Source: JALSRD01 sp964476595 (lineage in GTDB: Bacteria > Desulfobacterota > Desulfobacteria > Desulfobacterales > JALSRD01). Taken from it: a stretch of 15,863 nt of DNA. The first letter of the stretch is position 1. Each line of letters begins with the position of its first letter. Of the stretch, positions 1-6,508 are shown piece after piece. A program made the translations under genes and the position numbers. Below the pieces are notes generated by a model, which saw only the letters and a program-made list of their open reading frames with translations, was not told where the DNA came from and did not search any database. The stretch is from assembly GCA_964476595.1 (NCBI GenBank), contig CAYZCL010000077.1, positions 1-15,863 on the forward strand. Reading direction: 5' to 3'.

Positions 1-518
1 GCCGTACCGCTGGTGTCGGCCTTGCCGCGCTGGTGGCTTTCCCGGATTTCCAGGCGGTATCCCCGGAAGAGCCCGGGGAAGGTGTCGGCGGCGTATTCCA
101 TCATGGCCTGGAAACCGACGATCTGCTTGGCCATGTTGGGGGCGATGACGGCCGCCACCCCGGAGGCCTCCACCGTGGCCGTCAGCCCGGCGCGGTCGCC
201 GCCCGTGGTTCCCATGACGAAGGGCAGGCCGTGCCGGCAGAAGCAGGCCGCGTTTTCGTTGACGGCGCTCGGATGGGTGTAGTCCACGGCCAGCACGTCG
301 CCGTGCGCGGCCTTGATCTCCTCGATGAAGGCGTCCCGGTCCCCGGGGCGCACCAGGCGGAAGGCGCGACCGTCCAGGTCGCAGGATCCGTCCGTGATTT
401 CCGGGCCGGTGAGCGCGGCGGGCAGCACCTCGAAACGGTCGTCCGCCAGCGCATGGCGAGCCACGTTGAGGGCCATGTTGCCCGGCATGCCGCTGATGAG
501 CAGTTGGATCTTCTTCAC
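1..518 (-). CDS. dapB: Dihydrodipicolinate reductase, plant-type (partial, C-terminus beyond window edge)
   Basis: The first 172 residues are present. The enzyme reduces the dihydrodipicolinate-stage intermediate with NAD(P)H on the way to diaminopimelate and lysine, so it supplies the peptidoglycan cross-linking residue; it is cytosolic. Visible motifs are an N-terminal nucleotide-binding turn (GMPGNMA, residues 10-16), YTHPSAVNEN (80-89), PFVMGTTGGDR (98-108), APNMAKQ (125-131) and ESHQRGKADTSGTA (159-172). H161 and K165 match the catalytic His/Lys of the family. The SHQ..K.DTSGTA form and the MGTTGGDR block fit the plant-type subgroup rather than the E. coli type (SHHRHKVDAPSGTA). The start is GTG at 516-518, preceded by GGAGG; it overlaps the stop of the upstream kinase-fusion gene (GTGA), which suggests translational coupling. 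Family assignment is very secure; subgroup assignment is from memory of the motifs. Confidence 0.93.
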   Translation of the reverse strand, partial: MKKIQLLISGMPGNMALNVARHALADDRFEVLPAALTGPEITDGSCDLDGRAFRLVRPGDRDAFIEEIKAAHGDVLAVDYTHPSAVNENAACFCRHGLPFVMGTTGGDRAGLTATVEASGVAAVIAPNMAKQIVGFQAMMEYAADTFPGLFRGYRLEIRESHQRGKADTSGT

Positions 519-2194
519 GATACACCTCCATGGTTGCGGATTTTATCGACGAGTCCCCGCAGCCGGGGAAAGTCCGATGCCGGCAGGGCGGCCAGGCGGC
601 GACGCAGGCCGCGCAGCGCCGCCGGGATGTACTCTTCAAAACGGGTTTTGCCCTTTTCCCGGCTGAGAAAGGCGAAAGCCCCCAGGATCTGCAGGTTGCG
701 GGCCAGGGCGCAGTGGCGGTAGCACGCCACGAAGCGCCGGGCGTCACCGCCGACGCGGCGTGCGGCGTAGTCCAGCAGCCGTGCCTGCAGTTCCGGCGGC
801 AGGTCCACGTAAGGGTCGATGAGCAGCGAAGCCAGGTCGTACTGCAGCGGGCCCAGCCGGCCGGCCTGGAAGTCGATGAAGTAGAAGTCCTCCCCGTCGA
901 CCATGATGTTGCGCGACTGCAGGTCGCGGTGCATGAAACCGGTCACGGCGTGACGCAGGGCGCCGCAGGCCAGTTGCTCGAACTCGGGGCGCAACGTTTC
1001 GAAGGACACCGCCAGGCCCGTGTACCGGCGGCAAAAGGCCTCGGTGAAGTAACGGCACTCGCGTTCCAGGATGAGTTCGCGGTCGTAGCGGGCGCCCTGG
1101 AAGCACCAGCGCGGATCGAACCCGCGGGCGCCTTCGCGGTTCATCTCGATGACCCGGTCGATCACCGCGCGGTAGATGTCGGCCAGTCGATCTCCGCCGC
1201 CGGCCGCCGCCTGCTGCAGGTGCCGGTCGCCCAGGTCCTGCACGAAGGCCTGCCCCGCCAGCGTGTCGGCGGCGTAGAGCGCCGGCACCGGGACGCCCCG
1301 GCGGGCCAGGTGACGGGCGATGCGGATGAAGGAAAAGGCTTCACTGACGGGAGCGCTGTCGATGCCGTGGTCTACCATCACCAGGGAGCGTCGCCCGTCC
1401 GTCAGGCGGTACCAGGCGCGCTCCGAACCGTCACCGGCCATGGGGCGGCGCACGAGGGGGCCCTCGGGGGGGCGGCCGAAGGCCCGCCGGAAGGCCTCCG
1501 GGGCCAGCCGCTCGTAGACCGCCCGGCGGTAGCTCTCGGGCGTGCCGATGTCCGCCCAGCGGTGCCCGCGGGCGATCCAGGCACCGATGGTGCCGCCCCG
1601 GGCCAGCAGGTCGCGGTAGCGCTCGATGCTGGAGCTGAACACCCCCCGCGGGATGGGGCGGCACACCGACGGGTCGACCACCTGGATCCCCGTGAAGGCC
1701 ATCAGCCGCCGGTGGTCGCCGCCGCGCGGCGGTTCCGGCAGGATGTCGCGCACCGTGTCGTCCGGCCCGACGACCACCTGGTTGAAGCGCGGCAGGTCGT
1801 GCACCACCATGGTCACCGGGTGAGGGTGGGACAGGTGGTGGGCGTACACGGCGCCCAGGTCGATGTCCGTGAGCACGTCGGCGTTGATCACCAGGAAAGG
1901 CTCCCATCCCATGAAGTCCAGGACGTTGGCCATGGCGCCGCCGGTGCCCAGAATTTCGGGCTCGTAGCGGGTCCGGACCGGTATGGGGTAGCGCCGGCGC
2001 CGCACCCGGGAGGCGATGCGTTCGGCCAGGTGGTGGGTGTTGACGATGACCGCGCTACAGCCGGCGGCGTGCAGCTGCGCGACGAGGATGTCCAGGATGG
2101 GTTCATCGCCGACGGTGAACAACGCTTTGGGCACCTGCCGCGTGTGGGGCCTGAGGCGGGTGCCGTAGCCGGCTGCCAGGATCAGGGCTTTCAT
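515..2194 (-). CDS. MurU-AmgK-like fusion: sugar-phosphate nucleotidyltransferase + anomeric sugar kinase
   Basis: This is a 559-residue two-domain protein. Residues 1-230 are a nucleotidyltransferase: AAGYGTRLRP (7-16), K23, NADVLTD (104-110) with metal-binding D106, and HRWADIGTPE (211-220). Residues 250-559 are an aminoglycoside-phosphotransferase-fold kinase: HRDLQSRNIM (422-431) with catalytic D424 and N429, IDFQ with D441, and GPLQYDLASLLIDPY (448-462). In Pseudomonas, separate AmgK (MurNAc/GlcNAc anomeric kinase) and MurU (MurNAc-1-phosphate uridylyltransferase) make UDP-MurNAc from recycled MurNAc; both halves here resemble them, joined in one chain with the transferase first. The substrate is inferred; another hexose-1-phosphate remains possible. 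The ATG at 2192-2194 is chosen because homology starts exactly there and GAAGG precedes it by about 8 bases; a longer upstream reading is non-homologous. It lies 25 bases after plsB and overlaps dapB by four bases. Confidence 0.85.
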   Translation of the reverse strand: MKALILAAGYGTRLRPHTRQVPKALFTVGDEPILDILVAQLHAAGCSAVIVNTHHLAERIASRVRRRRYPIPVRTRYEPEILGTGGAMANVLDFMGWEPFLVINADVLTDIDLGAVYAHHLSHPHPVTMVVHDLPRFNQVVVGPDDTVRDILPEPPRGGDHRRLMAFTGIQVVDPSVCRPIPRGVFSSSIERYRDLLARGGTIGAWIARGHRWADIGTPESYRRAVYERLAPEAFRRAFGRPPEGPLVRRPMAGDGSERAWYRLTDGRRSLVMVDHGIDSAPVSEAFSFIRIARHLARRGVPVPALYAADTLAGQAFVQDLGDRHLQQAAAGGGDRLADIYRAVIDRVIEMNREGARGFDPRWCFQGARYDRELILERECRYFTEAFCRRYTGLAVSFETLRPEFEQLACGALRHAVTGFMHRDLQSRNIMVDGEDFYFIDFQAGRLGPLQYDLASLLIDPYVDLPPELQARLLDYAARRVGGDARRFVACYRHCALARNLQILGAFAFLSREKGKTRFEEYIPAALRGLRRRLAALPASDFPRLRGLVDKIRNHGGVS

Positions 2195-2219
2195 CTGCTG
2201 TGCCTTCGCGGACGGCGCC

Positions 2220-4847
2220 TCAGGACAGCACCTGCAGGTAGCGCCGGATCTTCTCTTCGTAGTACCCGATTTTTTCCCGGTCGGCGCTGCTCCTGATGCC
2301 GTGGGTGTGGAAATAGTCGACGGCATTCTGGTAGTAGATCTTGGACACCGACTCGGGACGCCGGATTTTGCCGTGCTTGTACAGCTGGTTGCCGCGGTTC
2401 TGGATCTTCTTGATGTTGGGGCGTGACTTGCCCGCTTTCAGGGACTGCCTGCCCAGGTAGCCCAGTACTACCGAATAGGACTCGAAAAGCGTCTCCAGCA
2501 TGCAGGCGAAGAGCTTCAGCCGACGGTAGCCCTGGGAAGTGAGGTTGTATGTGTCCGGCAGCGACGCATGGGGGATCAGGATGGCCTCGTCAATGAAGGT
2601 CTTGAGCGTCAGCCGGACGAACTGCTCCGGTGACTTGTCCACGTCGTAGGCGAATTCGTTCTTGAAGAACTCCTCGAGAAAAGTGTAGCCGGCGTGCAGA
2701 TCCGTGGCCGAGAACTGGAAGGCGTCTTTTTCCAGGATGGCCAGGGAAGTGAAGGCCCCCGGGATGAACAGGGCCACGCAGTTGTTCTTGTAGTACTCCA
2801 ACAGGGAGCGCTTGCTCTCGACGATGCGGTAGCTGGCGCGAGTGGTGTCGTCCTTCCCGTCGTTGGGCACCCTTTCGATGAGCTTGCGCTGGGTGTAGGA
2901 CTCCAGCACGCTCTGCACGGCCTTTTCGGGGTCCAAAACCAGGGTGTCGGCCAGTTGGGCTTCCTGAGTGTGCAGGTACTTCAGGCATACGTCCAGGTCT
3001 TCCATGAGTTGCTGGTAGCCGAAGGTCTGGTGCGTGCCGTTGAGGGCCACCGCCGCCACCAGCGCGTGAGGCGTAACCACCGAAACCTGGTTGATGGCGT
3101 TGATGACGCGGTAGCCGATCTCCCGGATGAGGGCGTTCTGTTCCTTGCTCGACATCTCGCCGATGGACTGCCCGCGCTGGCAAAGCAGGTCCTGCAGGCT
3201 CATGGGTTCATTGAAGCGGATGTAAATGCGGCCGTAGCGCTTCTTGAGGAACTTGCGGGCCCGGATGACCTGGAAAAGGTTTTCCGGCTCCTTCTGACCG
3301 CCTTCCAGTTCGCGGATGTAGGCGCTTTCCTCCAGCACCTGGTCGTAGCCCACGAAGATCGGAACGAAGATCATGTCTTCGCAGGCCCCGTCGCGGAAGG
3401 CGTTGATCAGGATGGAGAGCAGCCCGAGCTTGGGCAGGATCAGCTTGCCGGTGCGGCTGCGGCCGCCCTCGATGAAAAACTCGATATTGAAGCCGTCCTG
3501 CAGCAGGCTGCGAATGTAGGCGGCGAAGACCTGGGAGTAGAGCACCGCGCCGCGGAAGGTGCGGCGGATGAAAAAGGCCCCGCCGGCGCGGAAAATGGGC
3601 CCCATGGGCCAGAAGGAAAGGTTCTTGCCGGCGGCGATGTGCGGACACGGCATGTTGTTGCTGTGAAAGATGTAGGACAGGATGAGGTAATCGATGTGGC
3701 TCTTGTGGCAGGGGATCAGGATCAGCGGGCCCCGCTGGCTCATGGCGCGCACGCGGTCGATCTCGTCCTGGTCGAAGCTGATGCCGTCGAACATCAGATT
3801 GGCCAGCCACTTGACGGCCGCGGCGCCGACGTCCACGAAAGCCGGGTTGTACTTGGCGGCGATCTCCTCGATGTAGTCGGCTGCCTTCTTGCGGACCTTG
3901 GGCAGCGGGATGTGGCGCGACTCGGCGTAGCGGGCGATGAACCGGCCCAGCTGTTCGCCGGTCAGGATGTGCTCCTTGCGCTCCCAGTGGGCGCGCAGGG
4001 CCGGTCCGGTGATGCTGTGGCGGTGGCGGTTGATGCGGTGCAGTAATTCCTTGCGCACCCGTTGGGCCAGCTGTTCCACGTCCTTTTCGTCGCTGGCGGC
4101 GGCCTTAAGGAACTCCGCCAGGTTCAGCGGACGTGAGAATTCCACGAAGACCTTGCCCGGCTTGCGGAACATGATCCACAGGCGGCGAAGGCGGCCCGGG
4201 CGGATGTCGCTGCCGAAGAGCATGTCGCGCAGGGTCAGGGTGGTGCGCGAGGGCTTGCGGCTGAAAAACATCAGCTCGGGCACGAAATAGATGGGCCTGC
4301 CGATCTCCCACTGCAGGCGGATGAGAAACTGCACCGGGTCCTGTTCGGCCTTCACGAAGCGTCGGTACAGCCCTCCCTTTTCCCCCAGGGAGAAAAAGGC
4401 GGCGCCGATCTGCGGCAGCTCTTCGCCCACCACGCCGCTGTCGTAGGGATCCGGCAGGCGGAAATTGCGCATCAGGTAGTTGGCCTGGGACAGGAGGATG
4501 CGAAACAGCCGGGAAAGCGGCTGCAGCACGCGGATGTGGTAGCCGAACCCGATTTCCGGGCACGGAAGCCCCAGCTGCCGGGTGCGGCTGTGGGTGAAGA
4601 GAAACTCGAAATAGCTCTTGAATTTGTTGGTGTAGACAACGATGGCTTCGTCAGGCAGTTCCCGGACCACCCGGGCCTGTTTTTCTTCCAGAACGATGCC
4701 GGAGTAGAAGAGGCGGATCAGCCAGTTGCAGACGTGGCCGATGTGCGCCGGCAGGCGGCATGAAAAATAGAGCGGCTTGCCCTTGAGCAGTTTGAGCAGC
4801 CAGCCCTTGACCTGGTGCCCCGGGGGAGACGGTTGCGGTTTTGACAT
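2220..4847 (-). CDS. plsB: Glycerol-3-phosphate 1-O-acyltransferase PlsB
   Basis: This 875-residue enzyme (E. coli PlsB is 807) acylates sn-glycerol-3-phosphate at position 1, the first step of phospholipid synthesis, at the inner membrane. The acyltransferase blocks are all present: IPCHKSHIDYL (378-388) with the catalytic HX4D pair H381 and D386; GAFFIRRTFRG (423-433); EFFIEGGRSRTGKL (456-469); and VPIFVGYDQ (495-503). The N-terminal 350 residues and the C-terminal third have the usual PlsB length and carry no transmembrane hairpin. I prefer the ATG at 4845-4847 (MSKPQPSPPG); an in-frame extension of 41 residues upstream looks non-coding. Its ribosome site is weak (AGGA about 12 bases upstream). 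It heads a minus-strand set plsB, murU-amgK fusion, dapB, all serving the envelope. Identity is secure; the start is less so. Confidence 0.96.
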   Translation of the reverse strand: MSKPQPSPPGHQVKGWLLKLLKGKPLYFSCRLPAHIGHVCNWLIRLFYSGIVLEEKQARVVRELPDEAIVVYTNKFKSYFEFLFTHSRTRQLGLPCPEIGFGYHIRVLQPLSRLFRILLSQANYLMRNFRLPDPYDSGVVGEELPQIGAAFFSLGEKGGLYRRFVKAEQDPVQFLIRLQWEIGRPIYFVPELMFFSRKPSRTTLTLRDMLFGSDIRPGRLRRLWIMFRKPGKVFVEFSRPLNLAEFLKAAASDEKDVEQLAQRVRKELLHRINRHRHSITGPALRAHWERKEHILTGEQLGRFIARYAESRHIPLPKVRKKAADYIEEIAAKYNPAFVDVGAAAVKWLANLMFDGISFDQDEIDRVRAMSQRGPLILIPCHKSHIDYLILSYIFHSNNMPCPHIAAGKNLSFWPMGPIFRAGGAFFIRRTFRGAVLYSQVFAAYIRSLLQDGFNIEFFIEGGRSRTGKLILPKLGLLSILINAFRDGACEDMIFVPIFVGYDQVLEESAYIRELEGGQKEPENLFQVIRARKFLKKRYGRIYIRFNEPMSLQDLLCQRGQSIGEMSSKEQNALIREIGYRVINAINQVSVVTPHALVAAVALNGTHQTFGYQQLMEDLDVCLKYLHTQEAQLADTLVLDPEKAVQSVLESYTQRKLIERVPNDGKDDTTRASYRIVESKRSLLEYYKNNCVALFIPGAFTSLAILEKDAFQFSATDLHAGYTFLEEFFKNEFAYDVDKSPEQFVRLTLKTFIDEAILIPHASLPDTYNLTSQGYRRLKLFACMLETLFESYSVVLGYLGRQSLKAGKSRPNIKKIQNRGNQLYKHGKIRRPESVSKIYYQNAVDYFHTHGIRSSADREKIGYYEEKIRRYLQVLS

Positions 4848-5337
4848 GGTTGTTGCCGTCCTGCTTGAAAACGCAAAAGGTTCCGGTGTGGTGACGCTCG
4901 CGGATTTCAGGTCGCGGAAAAAATACCGGCGGGCAACGGCGCCGTCCGAAGGCCCGCTGTCCGTAAACAAAAAAAACTAACAAAGTGCCTGTGTGAATGC
5001 AACCCAAAACTCGGCCGCCGCTGCCGCAGCCGTCCATCGCCGGCGGGTTCCCCGGGCGGAGAGCGCCGGCAAGGTGGCTTGGACACAGAGAAATTTTCAA
5101 TGAAGCCGGATTGTTAGAAATGGCACCGACGGGCCCCGCGGCGGGCATATTTTCGCTTGCGTTCAAAAAGATGTTATGGTATTCCCTTCGGGAAAATGAT
5201 TTGCTTCCCAGGTCGACAGCGGGTGTCGGGAACCGCCGCGGGCGGACCACAGGCGACCCGGCTGGGTCTGAAATCACAGCATCGCGCTTTTCCTTGTTTC
5301 CATAATGCGTAAATCAGTCAAAGGAGGATGATCTTTT
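4848..5337. other. 490-base intergenic region between divergent plsB and the small membrane protein gene
   Basis: No convincing gene lies here: readings through it have no recognisable family and no good ribosome site. It should hold the two divergent promoters. For the plus strand, TTGCGT (5157-5162), 17 bases, TGG then TATTCC (5180-5185) has an extended -10 TG but otherwise poor matches. CATAAT (5301-5306) is a good -10 but lacks a -35. A 13-base inverted repeat TTCCC-TTC-GGGAA lies at 5183-5195, just beside the first candidate, and could be an operator. Confidence 0.5.
4974..5002 (-). promoter_or_regulatory. Candidate promoter for plsB operon
   Basis: On the minus strand TTGCAT (4997-5002) is followed after 17 bases by TAGTTT (4974-4979). 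This places a transcription start near 4967 and a leader of about 120 bases before plsB. The -10 is a weak match, so this is a guess based on position and spacing; the A-rich stretch at 4968-4980 is the only AT-rich block here. Confidence 0.3.
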
Positions 5338-5628
5338 ATGAAAACGTTAATTGGTGGTGCAGTTGCAGCGGTTCTCGGTCTCATTGGCATTTCGGTGTGG
5401 TTCAGCGAATTCCTGCAGGTGCTTGCCGGCGTGGTGCCCATCATGCTGCTCATGGGTGGTGGCCTGGCGCTCTACCTGGGGTTTGACGAACTCAAGGACA
5501 GCTGGAAGAAAGACGACACGACCGAGCCTGCCGTGAACACGGAAGATAGCGAGAAATACAAGAAAGAGATCGACGACCTGAAGAAAGAGATCGAGAGCCT
5601 GAAGTCCGATAAGTCCGATAAGAAATAA
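5338..5628 (+). CDS. Small two-helix membrane protein with coiled-coil tail, function unknown
   Basis: This is a 96-residue protein. Two hydrophobic helices (about residues 3-22 and 26-48) are joined by a very short turn (SEF), with a proline (P34) and a Gly triplet (40-42) in the second. The tail from residue 50 is highly charged. Residues 74-90 (YKKEIDDLKKEIESLKS) have I/L heptad spacing of a short coiled coil, and the end is a duplicated SDK. The hairpin would place both ends, including the tail, on the cytoplasmic side (K2 at the front, K/D-rich behind). The ribosome site AAGGAGG (5321-5327) is ideal, and with its own upstream gap and strong terminator the gene looks monocistronic and well expressed. 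I do not recognise the family firmly; the helix-turn-helix pattern recalls MamI-type small magnetosome proteins, but nothing else here supports that role. Confidence 0.85.
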   Translation: MKTLIGGAVAAVLGLIGISVWFSEFLQVLAGVVPIMLLMGGGLALYLGFDELKDSWKKDDTTEPAVNTEDSEKYKKEIDDLKKEIESLKSDKSDKK

Positions 5629-5695
5629 ACGCCGACGGCGCAGCCGCCGCGGCGTCACAGCCATACGCAGTACAAGACAGACCCCGATACGTCCG

Positions 5696-5737
5696 AAAAA
5701 GGGCGGGGCACCGGCCGGTGCCCCGCCTTTCCTGTTT
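5696..5737. terminator. Bidirectional intrinsic terminator
   Basis: A perfect 26-base palindrome (5702-5727, stem start GGCGGGGCACCGG) is flanked by AAAAA at 5696-5700 on the left and by TTT then CCTGTTT on the right. It can therefore act on both strands. It sits between the stop of the small membrane protein gene and the stop of the convergent RNase HI gene. Confidence 0.85.
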
Positions 5738-5762
5738 CGGGATGCCGCCGCATGCCCCGCCG

Positions 5763-6440
5763 TCAGGTCCGTGCGCTGATGGCCGAGGTCGCCAGTTCGT
5801 CGGCCCGCTCGTTGTCCTGCAGGCCGGAGTGACCCTTGACCTTGATGAATTTCAGGTCCCGGAATGTTCCCGCCAGCTCCCGGATCTCCTCCACCAGCGC
5901 CACGTTTTTGGTGGCCTTCCACCCCCGCGAGAGCAGCCCCAGGGCGTAGCTGCTGTCGGTGTACAGGCGCACGGGCAGGTCGCGTCGTTTGATGGCCCGC
6001 AGCGCGCGGCGGATGGCTTCCAGTTCGGCCACGTTGTTGGTAGCCCTGCCGATGTAGGCCGAGATTTCGCGGACGCGATCGCGGTGCCGCAGCACCACGC
6101 CGATGCCCGCCGGCCCCGGGTTGCCCGACGAGGCGCCGTCGGTGAAGACGTGGATGGCACCGTCGTTGAGGTCACGGGCGTCGGGAACCGCCGCTTCCGA
6201 CGGCCGGCGCCGAGGCCTCCGCGGGACCCGGCGGGACGCCTTTTTCTCCTCCGGCGGCCCCGTCTCCGAAAGGGGCCTCACGTTGCTGGCGTGCACCCAG
6301 TACTCGTAGGGCTGGTCGAGCTGATATTTGATCAGCAGCTTGCCCTTCTTTTCCAGCGGGCGGCCCTCGGCGTTGGTGGCCAGCCACACCTTGTTGCCCT
6401 TGAAGCGCCGCCGCACCCACTTAATGGCGTCGTCCGTCAA
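5763..6440 (-). CDS. rnhA: Ribonuclease HI with extra N-terminal domain
   Basis: This 225-residue enzyme cuts the RNA strand of RNA-DNA hybrids (R-loops, primers) in the cytosol. The C-terminal RNase H domain (about 94-223) has the complete active site: FTDGASSGNPGPAG with D101, NNVAELEA with E139, LYTDSS with D162, and GHSGLQDNERAD with H204 and D214. The first 60 residues (core KGNKVWL, KGKLLIKYQLDQPYEYWVH) form a small domain I cannot place. A basic linker (68-80, RRVPRRPRRRP) follows and may bind nucleic acid. The start is taken as TTG at 6438-6440, preceded by GGGGGGA; no in-frame ATG or GTG exists between it and the end of namZ, and upstream residues are not conserved-looking. It follows namZ by 68 bases on the same strand and probably shares its transcript. 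RNase HI is certain; the start is inferred. Confidence 0.9.
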   Translation of the reverse strand: MTDDAIKWVRRRFKGNKVWLATNAEGRPLEKKGKLLIKYQLDQPYEYWVHASNVRPLSETGPPEEKKASRRVPRRPRRRPSEAAVPDARDLNDGAIHVFTDGASSGNPGPAGIGVVLRHRDRVREISAYIGRATNNVAELEAIRRALRAIKRRDLPVRLYTDSSYALGLLSRGWKATKNVALVEEIRELAGTFRDLKFIKVKGHSGLQDNERADELATSAISART

Positions 6441-6452
6441 TGCGTATCCCCC
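6436..6452 (-). promoter_or_regulatory. Ribosome binding site deciding a TTG start for rnhA
   Basis: Read on the minus strand, TGGGGGGA lies six bases before TTG (6438-6440), giving MTDDAIKW as the first residues. It is the only purine-rich site in frame between the namZ stop and the start of the recognisable protein. Confidence 0.55.
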
Positions 6453-6508
6453 CAGATGTTTGAAGGCGCCGGTTTTCCGCCGCCGGCGAAACGCCCGGCA
6501 CCCGAAAA

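Noticed and set aside
33..2296. Long plus-strand open readings opposite dapB and the kinase fusion
   Set aside because: They are complements of strongly conserved minus-strand genes in GC-rich DNA, with repetitive Arg/Gly/Ala/Val-rich composition and no family match.
2694..4046. 450-codon plus-strand open reading inside plsB
   Set aside because: It is antisense to a complete PlsB with all catalytic motifs and has no recognisable domain.
5121..5145. Sigma-54 promoter suggested by TGGCAC
   Set aside because: The required TTGC element at the right spacing is missing; the bases after it are GGGCCCCG.
6441..6508. Terminator between namZ and rnhA
   Set aside because: A short CGCCGG/CCGGCG stem can form but no T run follows on the minus strand.
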